From positions 1 through 64,000 of the forward strand of contig JAECQR010000004.1 of assembly GCA_015999765.1 (NCBI GenBank): a stretch of DNA of 64,000 bases. Direction: 5' to 3'. The notes beneath the pieces are model-generated. The model was not told where the DNA came from. It did no database searches and worked only from the letters and a program-made list of their open reading frames with translations. The DNA is from Flavobacteriia bacterium (GTDB lineage: Bacteria > Bacteroidota > Bacteroidia > Flavobacteriales > Weeksellaceae). Made by a program: the position numbers and the translations under genes. Shown one piece after another: positions 34,699 to 43,215 of this stretch (the stretch's first letter is position 1; every line of letters begins with the position of its first letter).

Positions 34699-35727
34699 TT
34701 ATTGATAAAAATTGAACGATTTATATTCCTTTAAAAAATTTATAATTTCTTCTACTATTACGGATTCAGAAGTTAGTTTTTCAATTACTTCAATACTATT
34801 TTCTCCTTGATAATATGCTAAAATGGCACACGAAACCTCTCTTGTTTCCAACTGTAAACTTTGGTCTTTGACAAAGTCTATCAGATAATTTTCTATTTCA
34901 TTTACTGCAGACAAAATCGCTTCGACTGATTGTCCAATACTTCCTCTTACTATTCCTTCATCAAGGTCAATTAAATTTATAAGTTTTAGAACTGTAACTT
35001 TATTTAATTTTTGAATTTTTTCCCTAGCATAATTTCTAATATCTTGGTTCTGTTCTTCTCCATAATGGTAAAGGTCAGCATGCCAAGGAATGTGTGCAAG
35101 AAAATAAATAATATTTAGGTTAAAATCAGGTATTGAATTATTTTCCAAGTAATCTAAAAATTTGTCCCAAGTTATTTTTTGGTTTTTATACTTTCTGAAT
35201 AAAACTTTTGCACCTAAATAAGATTCTTGAGGTTTTGAAGATTCAAAAAAAGAAATGGCTAGTGTCAAATCTATTAATGGAATATCTCCTAGAATACCGG
35301 GAATGAAGATGTCTCTAAAAGATTTTAAATCAATTGTATTTGCTCTCGTGCATTCATATTTTATTGTTTTTACCTCTTTATTATTTTCGAGATAGTTTTT
35401 AATATTTACATAATATGCTTTTTCTAATTGGGGAACAACTACAAATCCATAAACTGGCAAAGGATAGTTCTTCCAATATTCATAATGAGAATTTACAGGG
35501 ATTTTACATTGATTACTGTTTACGTCATAATATGACTCACCCGATTTTATTTGTCCTGCAATGCTTTTGTGCATTGGTTTTTCGTCTTTAGTAAATTCAA
35601 TAATACAGTCTATTCCTAAATCATTTTCTTGCTCAATTTTATGAAATAAGCAAGAAGTAGCTTCAACTATACTTCTTATATAATTTATTCCATTTTTAGA
35701 TGTTACATTGGTCTGTTTATATTGCAT
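34699..35727 (-). CDS. DUF4365-type nuclease-like protein
   Basis: This 342-aa protein's N-terminal ~150 aa match DUF4365, a predicted PD-(D/E)xK domain: NDLGIDCIIEF supplies D40 and E44, and AGQIKSG supplies Q59/K61 (QxK). The SHYEYWKNYPLPVYGFVV strand, also typical of DUF4365, follows. The C-terminal ~190 aa are helical with HEAT-like features (REKIQKLNKVTVLKLINLIDLDE). DUF4365 domains are often found in conflict systems on mobile elements. It is monocistronic. The full motif suggests an active nuclease, but the target is unknown. Confidence 0.72.
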   Translation of the reverse strand: MQYKQTNVTSKNGINYIRSIVEATSCLFHKIEQENDLGIDCIIEFTKDEKPMHKSIAGQIKSGESYYDVNSNQCKIPVNSHYEYWKNYPLPVYGFVVVPQLEKAYYVNIKNYLENNKEVKTIKYECTRANTIDLKSFRDIFIPGILGDIPLIDLTLAISFFESSKPQESYLGAKVLFRKYKNQKITWDKFLDYLENNSIPDFNLNIIYFLAHIPWHADLYHYGEEQNQDIRNYAREKIQKLNKVTVLKLINLIDLDEGIVRGSIGQSVEAILSAVNEIENYLIDFVKDQSLQLETREVSCAILAYYQGENSIEVIEKLTSESVIVEEIINFLKEYKSFNFYQ

Positions 35728-35844
35728 TTATTTGAAATGATTTCACACAATCTAAAATGAAGCATATAAGTCAAATTTATCAGTAAAAAACTACTGTTGA
35801 ATTTTACACTTTAGCCTGACTCGCTCAAGATTTTATTATTGTAG

Positions 35845-37032
35845 TTATAATTTAATTTTTGGTTTTAAGGTTTTATCAATAAATTGGTTTGGTTTCCATT
35901 TTCTGTTAATAAGTTTATCTAATACAAAATTATCAAAAGCTGATAAACCTGTCGCAATTGTTGTTCCGACTCCACCTGCTCCTAAAACATCTAAAGTAAT
36001 CCCGATGCCTTCAAAAATAACAAATCTTGCAGTCTTAGTTGGCAACTTATCACCTAAATCCTTTTCCAAAATAGCTTTATTATATTCACCCAGTAGATTC
36101 TTTTCTTCGGGAATTTTGTCTAACCATTCTCTAAACTGGTCAGATTTTTCAAGAATTTTTAGTAAATCTTTCCGCGAAATAATCCCCTCATTAAATGCAG
36201 TACCTAAAGAGTAGCAATTTGCTAAGACGTAATCTTCAAATAAATTAATTTCCTGTACAGACTTACCTCTCTTTTTTATTATTTCAGAAATTTCAATCTC
36301 AATAAATTTTGAATATAAATCAGAAGTTACAATTTCACTTTCTAAATCTGAAGCGATATAGATATCGCCTTTTGATTCGGCAATAGCTAACAGAAATCCA
36401 CTAAAATCTACCGCGGAAGTACTTTTCGGATTCTGTCTCCTAAATTCATTTGTTAGATATTCTAAATCAATGTTAGAATTAACTTTATACGTATCAAAAC
36501 CCACGAAATTACCCTCTTGAATTATCTCAATCTCAATTGATTCAGGTAGTTTATAAAAAGGTGCAACTTCATTAAAATATGTAGGGATTTGCCTTTTCAA
36601 CATATCTACATTTTGAAAATCTTTGACGATAGTTTTATCAAAATCTTGAGGATATTCATAGAGCGGAATTAAGGAAGAGAATTCATCAGCAAATGCCAAA
36701 TTTTTCACACTATTTCTTCTTTGCTTCCTATCAATTTCATATAAAGTAGAATGCGCATTTATATTCTCTCCCTTAAAAGTGCTGATTCCATATTTTCCAT
36801 CAGGGGCAATTATTGAACCAAGCATATTATTCCTAAACCTAAGTTCAAGTCTACCACTTATTATTAATTCTTTTAATGTGTCAACTCCAAATTCTTTAAA
36901 TAAAATTTCTAATTCGTTTCTATGAACTAACAAAACGACTTTGCCATAATACAACATTGAATCAATTAAAAAAGCAATGTCGAGATTTGAACTATGAGAT
37001 TCCTTACTTTTTATACATATCTTTTTAAACAT
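35845..37032 (-). CDS. Unrecognised 395-aa protein with hydrophobic C-terminal segment
   Basis: I do not recognise this family. The N-terminus is alpha/beta (NLDIAFLIDSMLYYGKVVLLVH) and recalls proteins that open with a PLD- or PIN-like strand but show no catalytic signature. A central mixed region follows (DYVLANCYSLGTAFNEGIISRKDLL). Near residue 345 a glycine-rich hydrophobic stretch (GIGITLDVLGAGGVGTTIATGL) could insert in a membrane, and a basic tail ends the protein. A membrane-active effector is one possibility. It is monocistronic, within the defence cargo. Confidence 0.5.
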   Translation of the reverse strand: MFKKICIKSKESHSSNLDIAFLIDSMLYYGKVVLLVHRNELEILFKEFGVDTLKELIISGRLELRFRNNMLGSIIAPDGKYGISTFKGENINAHSTLYEIDRKQRRNSVKNLAFADEFSSLIPLYEYPQDFDKTIVKDFQNVDMLKRQIPTYFNEVAPFYKLPESIEIEIIQEGNFVGFDTYKVNSNIDLEYLTNEFRRQNPKSTSAVDFSGFLLAIAESKGDIYIASDLESEIVTSDLYSKFIEIEISEIIKKRGKSVQEINLFEDYVLANCYSLGTAFNEGIISRKDLLKILEKSDQFREWLDKIPEEKNLLGEYNKAILEKDLGDKLPTKTARFVIFEGIGITLDVLGAGGVGTTIATGLSAFDNFVLDKLINRKWKPNQFIDKTLKPKIKL

Positions 37033-37177
37033 AAGGTTGAATTTAATTACATATAAGGTCTTTAAAATTATGATGCTGTGAATTTAGTAAACTTTTTCTT
37101 CCAGCTATGATTTAATTATCTCGGAAAGCATAAATTTGAATCTATTGCAATTTGCGGATCTTGCCAAATGCCTTCTA

Positions 37178-38053
37178 TTATCCGTTTTTATTGCCGAGTA
37201 ACTCATCAATTATATCAAATGGAATATTATTTACAGTGAAGTATTTCATATTTCCATAATCATCTCTTTTAATATCTGAAAAGATACATACTGTAGATTG
37301 TGGACTTCTTAAATGAAATGCATTTGTATTAATATATTCTATGGCTTCAACAATTTCATTTTCAAAAATTGAAATTAGGGATATCCAAAATTCATTCAAG
37401 GCTAATTTCATTTCTTCTAGCAAAGGAAAAAGTGAAAAATCACCTTTTGTTTGTAAATCTTTAGAAACTATTGCTCCCCAATCTTTGTATTTTGTTAGAA
37501 GGCTGCTTGATGAGAATTCGATCTTATATTCTGGCTTTATTCTATTTTCGTCAATCATAGTCCCTGAAACTTCAAATTCATCAATAGGAATTCCACAATG
37601 TTGAGAATAGTTTCTTAATTTAGTGAAAAACCTATACGCAAAATAGTTGTCGAAAATCTTGTTTGTCAGAAGTTTAAATTTTGTGCTTTCAACTGACTCT
37701 TTCTCATATTTTCTTTTAATAATTGTTTCCGTATGATCTAATAAGGTTCTAAATGAACTTAGATAGTTTAAGAACATTCTATTTAAATTCAAATGATGTT
37801 TGTAATAATTTTCTTTGTCACCAATTATTGAAAGTGAATTTTCGAATAACATTTTTTTTTCATCGTCAACAAATTTTATAAATTCGTTATGGTTTAAAAT
37901 TAAAATGTCATAAAGCCTTTTTAAGTTTTCATAATTATATAACTCATCAGTTGATTTTATAAATAAATTATATTCTTCAGTACTAAGTTGTTTATCCAAT
38001 TGAGTAGAGTAACCGTTACTATATTGGTCAATAAATCCTAATTGTATTTCCAT
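37178..38053 (-). CDS. Putative HEPN-like protein with Rx4H motif
   Basis: This 291-aa cytoplasmic, helix-rich protein has FFTKLRNYSQHCGIPI, an R147-x4-H152 pattern, preceded by a helix with LLDHTETIIKRKYEKES. The LRNYSQHxGIP form is seen in a group of HEPN-like proteins. It has no partner antitoxin of the MNT type next to it. It sits between the unrecognised 395-aa gene and the PIN-domain gene, each spaced by 120-160 bp and thus probably transcribed on its own. HEPN assignment is by motif only. Confidence 0.55.
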   Translation of the reverse strand: MEIQLGFIDQYSNGYSTQLDKQLSTEEYNLFIKSTDELYNYENLKRLYDILILNHNEFIKFVDDEKKMLFENSLSIIGDKENYYKHHLNLNRMFLNYLSSFRTLLDHTETIIKRKYEKESVESTKFKLLTNKIFDNYFAYRFFTKLRNYSQHCGIPIDEFEVSGTMIDENRIKPEYKIEFSSSSLLTKYKDWGAIVSKDLQTKGDFSLFPLLEEMKLALNEFWISLISIFENEIVEAIEYINTNAFHLRSPQSTVCIFSDIKRDDYGNMKYFTVNNIPFDIIDELLGNKNG

Positions 38054-38211
38054 TGATATTTTTTTTAGAATTGAACTGACGAATTATGGCTTTGCAATGC
38101 GGGGTAATTTTCACACTTACCGTCAGCCATTAAACGCAGCTAAATTTATAATATAAAGCTCAGTTTACAATTTCTCCCGACTTGCACCAAGCTCTTACTT
38201 TATACAGTTTT

Positions 38212-39480
38212 TTACCTGTCTCTAAATATATCCTCATCAGGTTCATCATAATAATTATCCCAAAAAAATTCAACAAAATCAGGAGATTGAATTGTTTTTC
38301 CATTATCAATTTCAATTTCGTCAGTATTGTGAACTCCAATTGGATATTCCCAAATATCAAGAGTTAACAAAGCATCCTCAATGCAATTAGGACATTGCAC
38401 ATAATTCTGAAACTGATAATGATTTTCAGGGCCCATTCCTCTATCAGAAGTCTCAATACAGTCAAAGTACAACTCTAATTCCTCAAATGGGATTTCAACT
38501 TCGCTTCCACAATTTCCACATTCGTAAATTAGATTTTCATAGTTTCTATTATTGATGATTTTTGATATTTCCTTAATTTTAGCATCCGCAAAATCAATTT
38601 CTAATATTTCCTTTGATTTATATATAAATTGAGATTGATCATACATCCAAAACTTTTGATTACTATTATCAATAAATTCTTTGATCAATTCGAATCTTGG
38701 ACTCTCAATTCTGTTTCTAGAATTTTTATAGCACCAATCGATTTTTAGGTCATTACAAATAAAAATAACGCTTTTATTTTGTTCTTTCGAATAAGCTAAA
38801 ATTTGCTTCCAAACTATTAAATCTCCAAATATTTGAGTTCCTTCCTTTTCTTTTAAATCTTTATATCCTGGTGGTATTTCAAATTCGTATCTTAGTTTCC
38901 CTTCAGAAACTATTTCCATTATTTGAGAAAATGAAAATTCATCACCAACTTTAAAATTATTTTCAAATGCTTCTAAAATTATATCATTTTCATTTAAAGA
39001 TTTTATTTCATTTTCTTGTTTTTCAATCTCTTCTTTTAAATCCTTTTCGAATTGTTTAACTCTTTCATCTATTTCTTTTGTAAAATCAATGAATTTATCT
39101 ATTTTTTCTTGTGGTAAAAATGGATGTTTCTCAGGCTTTAGAGTTTCTTTCTTAATCTGTTCAGTGATTCTTAAGATCAGTGATTTTGCAGAAATTAATT
39201 CTTTAAGTTTTTCATCCTTGATAGGCTGATAGCTCTCCTTTATCGGTTTTTCAATTATTCCTTTTCTATTTTTTAGATATTCAAATTGAACGTGATTTGG
39301 AATCCACAATCTTCCGGCTAATTTTGGAAATATTTTACTGAAAATATCTTCTCTAGTTTCTTTAGGATAATAATAAAAATCGATTAAAGCTGAAGTATCG
39401 AAAATTATTAAAGAATTCTCCCATAATTCTTTTTCTCTAACTTCACTTAATTCATATTTTTCGAAACTTTGTCTATTCAT
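38212..39480 (-). CDS. PIN-domain ribonuclease-like protein with zinc-ribbon tail
   Basis: This 422-aa protein starts from the ATG at 39480 (MNRQSFEKY); the upstream GTG/ATG-like extension in the track is unlikely. The N-terminal PIN-like domain has the first acidic residue in SLIIFDTSALIDFYYYP (D28), IPNHVQFEYLKNRKG carrying the conserved Glu, and IFICNDLKIDW giving the later Asp after a long coiled-coil insertion. The C-terminus has two CxxC pairs (YECGNCGSE; VQCPNCIED), a zinc ribbon. Such PIN-like proteins are predicted RNases of toxin or defence type. No antitoxin gene is adjacent. Confidence 0.72.
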   Translation of the reverse strand: MNRQSFEKYELSEVREKELWENSLIIFDTSALIDFYYYPKETREDIFSKIFPKLAGRLWIPNHVQFEYLKNRKGIIEKPIKESYQPIKDEKLKELISAKSLILRITEQIKKETLKPEKHPFLPQEKIDKFIDFTKEIDERVKQFEKDLKEEIEKQENEIKSLNENDIILEAFENNFKVGDEFSFSQIMEIVSEGKLRYEFEIPPGYKDLKEKEGTQIFGDLIVWKQILAYSKEQNKSVIFICNDLKIDWCYKNSRNRIESPRFELIKEFIDNSNQKFWMYDQSQFIYKSKEILEIDFADAKIKEISKIINNRNYENLIYECGNCGSEVEIPFEELELYFDCIETSDRGMGPENHYQFQNYVQCPNCIEDALLTLDIWEYPIGVHNTDEIEIDNGKTIQSPDFVEFFWDNYYDEPDEDIFRDR

Positions 39481-39661
39481 AGTGTTTTTTTTTAAGATTA
39501 TGCATAACATCCAAATATACGTATTGAACTAATATAGTATATAAGTAATGGTGATATTGTTTTTACTTTTATAATTCCTTGACTAAATTTACTTGTTACC
39601 TTCACTATATTATTTTGGTTACGCTACTGTTTATATTTTATAGTTATGGTTTGTTGACTCA

Positions 39662-39740
39662 CTAAAAGTCTTCTAGATTTTGTGCCCTCATTCCATAATA
39701 TCCTTCAAATTCAGAAATACTTGTATTATTTATTTTCCTT
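39662..39740 (-). pseudogene. Possible frameshifted tail of the MobA-linked membrane protein gene
   Basis: Overlapping the 203-aa protein's last codons in another frame, an open stretch encodes NTSISEFEGYYGMRAQNLEDF followed by TAG. It looks like a conserved protein C-terminus rather than random translation. Either the 203-aa gene has suffered a frameshift near its A-rich end, or this is the relic of a deleted gene at the cargo/mobility junction. The rest of the 39481-39725 gap is AT-rich without recognisable features. Confidence 0.35.
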
Positions 39741-40337
39741 ACTTGCCACAAATCCATCTTTAAACCTTAAAAAATCTTCTGCTTTTTTAGGGTTATTTTT
39801 AATCCACAATTGCATTACTTGAGTATTATCACTCAATATTTTAATCTCATTTTCATCGTAGATTTTTCTCCCTTCATCAGCAATTTCATTTAAAATATCT
39901 TGGCGTAGTTCACTTTTTGCCTTGATGCTTTCTTTGTACCAATTGGTTGCGAAATTGATGGAGGTAATAAATACTAAAACTGTAAAGACAAAAACTCCAA
40001 TTCCGATCCAAATAAATTGCTTCTTCCATTTTATATTCTTTCCAAAATCTTCTAAATAATCTTTAGCTTCTCTTGAAAGAACTGTCTCTATATGAGAAGG
40101 AATGTTGGCAATGAATTCGTCTCTTTTGTTTTGCTCTAATTTAAAAAAGACTACAGTCTCATTGTTGATTGAATGTCCTTCTTGCAAACTCATTTGTACA
40201 TCGTTCAACAGCGTCGTAAGGTCTTGGATGGCAAACTGAAGTTTGATATTTTGTTCACTATTTTCCATATTTGATTTGATCACATTTTCTAAAAGTTCCA
40301 TTCCGTTACTTTTAGATTCTTTATTTTCATTTTCCAT
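39726..40337 (-). CDS. Mobilization-associated membrane protein, unknown function
   Basis: This 203-aa protein has a helical N-terminal half with coiled-coil character (MELLENVIKSNMENSEQNIKL), one clear transmembrane helix near residues 112-130 (FIWIGIGVFVFTVLVFITSI) and a C-terminal helical tail. It follows mobA by 21 bp on the same strand and so belongs to the mobilization operon. Genes of this type often follow relaxases in flavobacterial mobilizable elements; a role in relaxosome docking to the membrane is inference. Its stop codon may be the result of a frameshift. Confidence 0.65.
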   Translation of the reverse strand: MENENKESKSNGMELLENVIKSNMENSEQNIKLQFAIQDLTTLLNDVQMSLQEGHSINNETVVFFKLEQNKRDEFIANIPSHIETVLSREAKDYLEDFGKNIKWKKQFIWIGIGVFVFTVLVFITSINFATNWYKESIKAKSELRQDILNEIADEGRKIYDENEIKILSDNTQVMQLWIKNNPKKAEDFLRFKDGFVASKENK

Positions 40338-40358
40338 ATTTAATTTTTAAATTTTTGG

Positions 40359-41510
40359 TCATCTTCTTAATTTTCGCTTCTTTTTCCAGAGTTCATCTTC
40401 GTCCTCAGAAACATAGGTTGGTTGAAGAAAGTCCCCTAATAATCCGCCTGCTATCTCTATTAAGCTTTCATTTGTTTCTGATTTCAGAAGATTACTAGCT
40501 TCATTATTAATATTATTTTGATTCAATGATTTTACCGCATCACCAAGATCAGAATCTATTGCCGACAGAGAGAATCCGACATTTTTCCGAAAAAAGAATC
40601 CGTTTTTCTCTTGACCAATACTATCAACTCTATTTATCCACATATTTTGAATTTTATTTTTTTTTTTGACTTTAAATTCTCCGTCATATTGAATCTTTAC
40701 AGAAAATCCTTTTTGTTGTAGATTTTCCCGAAATTCCTTTAAATTGTCAGCGTGTTTTTGTGCTTCCCTGACCGCTTTTTTCACTTCAAATACAGATTTT
40801 ATTTCAGAAATTTTTAGCTGATTTGAGATTTCAGATAATTTATAACCAGCTTTATAAATTCTTTCTGTCTGAAAATTTTTGTCTTTTTCCATCACAATTC
40901 GCATTCCCGAAATTCCATCTTTGATATTTGAAGACAATTGAACTTCAAAACCTTTTTTCTTCATTTCTGAGATGAGATTATCAAAATTATCTTCTGACCT
41001 AATGGCTTCGGTCAAGCTTTTCAGCATCTCCGCTTTTTTCTGAATTCCAATTTCAACATCGGTTAACAATCCTTTCTCTTTGCAAACTTCTCTGACAGCT
41101 TCACCAAATCTCTTTCCAATATCGTGTGCTTTCACAGTGCACTTCCCCGAAATATCAATTCTGTTGACGACAAAATGAATATGCTTATGTTTCGTACTGT
41201 TGTGAATATCCAATCGGTATTGATTTTTGTTTGTCACTCCAATTTTATCTAAAGCTTTGGTGGCGATTTCTGCGAATTCTTCATCCTTCAATTTTCTACC
41301 AATTTCGTCCGGTTGAGAAATATAACCCGTCAATGCCCATTTCTTCAGTTTAGCATTTCTTTCAGCTACAGTTTTCATTTCGTGAAATTGACCTTCAGCA
41401 GTATCACTTAAAAGATAATTCGAAGCAACCATTTCTGCTGTTCCTTTATCGTTTGCATTGTATTCCAAAGCGATTTTTGTAATGGCTCTTGTGGTTGCAG
41501 AATTATTCAT
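40359..41510 (-). CDS. mobA: Relaxase/mobilization nuclease
   Basis: This 383-aa relaxase of the MobA/VirD2 family (MOBP-like) nicks oriT and pilots the DNA strand. The HUH-type metal site is clear: LDIHNSTKHKHIHFVVNRID gives H103, H108, H110 and H112. The catalytic Tyr is expected near the N-terminus (candidates in LEYNAN or SNYLLSD). Its start overlaps the mobC stop by 8 bp, which indicates coupling. The C-terminal half is basic and helical. With no type IV secretion genes in the window, transfer would depend on another element. Confidence 0.85.
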   Translation of the reverse strand: MNNSATTRAITKIALEYNANDKGTAEMVASNYLLSDTAEGQFHEMKTVAERNAKLKKWALTGYISQPDEIGRKLKDEEFAEIATKALDKIGVTNKNQYRLDIHNSTKHKHIHFVVNRIDISGKCTVKAHDIGKRFGEAVREVCKEKGLLTDVEIGIQKKAEMLKSLTEAIRSEDNFDNLISEMKKKGFEVQLSSNIKDGISGMRIVMEKDKNFQTERIYKAGYKLSEISNQLKISEIKSVFEVKKAVREAQKHADNLKEFRENLQQKGFSVKIQYDGEFKVKKKNKIQNMWINRVDSIGQEKNGFFFRKNVGFSLSAIDSDLGDAVKSLNQNNINNEASNLLKSETNESLIEIAGGLLGDFLQPTYVSEDEDELWKKKRKLRR

Positions 41511-41952
41511 CTTTCTGCATTTTTGAATATAAATATTGATGAATTAATTCGATCAGATTTTCAATTCTTACTAAAATTTCTTTCTTATTTTCGAAAACAT
41601 TCCATTCCCGATTTCGTAAAAGATTGCTTATTTTTTTGAAATGATTTCCAAATTGTAATAAGATTTCATCAGTTTTAAATTCATTGATTTTTAATTCTTT
41701 TTCCAATAAAACATTTCGGATATAAGTGGATAATTTGATTGGATATTTTTTCTGTTTTTGAATGAGAATTTCATATTCTGAATTGGTCATTCTGATTGAA
41801 ATAACTTTGTCCAATTTTTTATTTTCTTTGGTTTTCAAACCACCTTTTCTGCCTAATTCCTGAAAATATTTTTTTCTCTTTTCCTGAGCAATATTTGCTT
41901 CATTTTCTTTGGCGACTTGATATATAAATTCTTGTAAGAAGTCTTTTTCCAT
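41503..41952 (-). CDS. mobC: MobC-like relaxosome accessory protein
   Basis: This 149-aa basic protein has a ribbon-helix-helix-like segment (KVISIRMTNSEYEILIQKQ...LSTYIRNVLLEKEL), the usual DNA-binding core of MobC proteins. A C-terminal helix with LLRNREWNVFENKKEIL is also typical. It helps the relaxase open oriT. The overlap with mobA and the candidate oriT just upstream (42015-42044) fit this role. Confidence 0.78.
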   Translation of the reverse strand: MEKDFLQEFIYQVAKENEANIAQEKRKKYFQELGRKGGLKTKENKKLDKVISIRMTNSEYEILIQKQKKYPIKLSTYIRNVLLEKELKINEFKTDEILLQFGNHFKKISNLLRNREWNVFENKKEILVRIENLIELIHQYLYSKMQKDE

Positions 41953-42014
41953 TGTGTATATTTTAGTGTGTTTTAAAACATTTCTGACGATAGGAAGAAA
42001 TCAAAAATCCCAAT

Positions 42015-42044
42015 TTTACAATCAGCGGGTACGCTTATTGTAAA
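42015..42044. other. Candidate oriT inverted repeat
   Basis: Thirteen-bp arms with one mismatch (TTTACAATCAGCG / CGCTTATTGTAAA) flank GGTA, in the 147-bp gap directly upstream of mobC-mobA. GGGTAC occurs in the loop and again 18 bp later. An inverted repeat beside the relaxase operon is the usual oriT layout. The nick site is not recognisable. Confidence 0.5.
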
Positions 42045-42099
42045 CTTTGGGTACTTTTTGCACTAACATACCACCATAATTTACCTGTGTTTATTTTAC

Positions 42100-42978
42100 T
42101 CACCTTCTCCTTTGTTTCACTTGTCTTTCAAGTGATTTATTTTTGTGAATCATCCAATCATTTAAGTCTTTAAAATCTGAATATAAAATCCGACAATCTT
42201 CTGCGTTTTCATTTTCATTTCTAATAATTTCAACCGCACGATTTCCGGCTTCGTCATTGTCAAAATAAAGCTCAATATTTTCATAACAATCAAGTGATTT
42301 TTTAATGTTTGAAATCATCGAAACGGAATTCAAAATGAGGTAATCGGCAGGCTCTTTTTCTAAAAAATCATCTAAACTTTTAAAAGAAAGAAAATCGAAA
42401 AACCCTTCGAACACCCGGAGCGATTCTGATCCATTTTTTATGGTAGAAACATCTTTTTTGCCCAAACAAATTTTTGAATATTTATTGCGGATTTCATAAC
42501 CATTAGAATCGTTCTTAAAACCAATTCCGAAATACTTTTTATCTTTCATCCGATAATGAATTTCGTTTAAGAACTGAGTTTGGTTTCCAACTTTTCTTTC
42601 TCTTAAATATTCCAAAAGTGCAGGATGCTGGATTTCATTAACGTCAAGTATATCATAATTTTTACTCGGGTATTCGACCTTCTGATTAGGAATATTTTGA
42701 TTTTGAAAAGAAGAAAAGTTCTGGTTTTCTGCCCAAATTAAAACTCCATTTACCGAAGTATTCAGATACTTCTTCATAAAGTCAGTATTGTTTCCACCGA
42801 TTCCTTCTGAAAATAAGTACCACTTGTTTAGACTTTTATTGATTTTAAAAGAGGCTTGGGATTCGCTGGCAAATGGGTTGAGATACCAAGCTTCTTTTTC
42901 ATTTTGTTTCGTTGGAAGGTGTCCGAGAGAAAGGAGGACTTCTTCCAACGGGATTGTATTAAATTGTTTGCAATTCAT
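42100..42978 (-). CDS. Toprim/primase-like protein
   Basis: This 292-aa protein has an N-terminal region like a CHC2-type primase zinc-binding domain but without the Cys ligands (NPFASESQASFKINKSLNKWYLFSEGIGGN). A Toprim domain follows: the catalytic Glu is in LRVFEGFFDFLSF and the DxD-type motif is in IELYFDNDEAGNRAVEII. Such primases serve replication or DNA processing after transfer of mobilizable elements in Bacteroidetes. It faces the helicase gene across an iteron-like array, forming a replication module. Confidence 0.82.
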   Translation of the reverse strand: MNCKQFNTIPLEEVLLSLGHLPTKQNEKEAWYLNPFASESQASFKINKSLNKWYLFSEGIGGNNTDFMKKYLNTSVNGVLIWAENQNFSSFQNQNIPNQKVEYPSKNYDILDVNEIQHPALLEYLRERKVGNQTQFLNEIHYRMKDKKYFGIGFKNDSNGYEIRNKYSKICLGKKDVSTIKNGSESLRVFEGFFDFLSFKSLDDFLEKEPADYLILNSVSMISNIKKSLDCYENIELYFDNDEAGNRAVEIIRNENENAEDCRILYSDFKDLNDWMIHKNKSLERQVKQRRR

Positions 42979-43014
42979 AGCTGTAAATTTTCCGTGTTTT
43001 AAGTGAGAAATTTT

Positions 43015-43215
43015 TTGTTGAATTGTTGAGAAAACCTTGTAACTTATTGATTTAATAATATTTAATTACTCAACAAATGCTCAACAATTCAACAAACTAG
43101 ATTTTTTCCGCTCAACAAACATTCAACAAAAAGTTGGGTTTAAAAGTTTGTTGAGTATTTTGTTGAGTTTGAAGTGTTTGATTTTCTATTCATTATCAAT
43201 CAATTCAACATTTCA
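43015..43215. repeat. Iteron-like CTCAACAA array, candidate replication origin
   Basis: About ten copies of [C/T]TCAACAA or its complement lie in 200 bp between the Toprim primase and helicase genes. They include a 16-bp perfect inverted pair: TTGTTGAATTGTTGAG at 43015-43030 and CTCAACAATTCAACAA at 43080-43095. Further CTCAACAAAC, ATTCAACAAA and TTTGTTGAGTATTTTGTTGAG copies follow. Repeats of this density beside replication genes suggest an oriV or a single-strand origin used when the island is excised. Confidence 0.6.
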
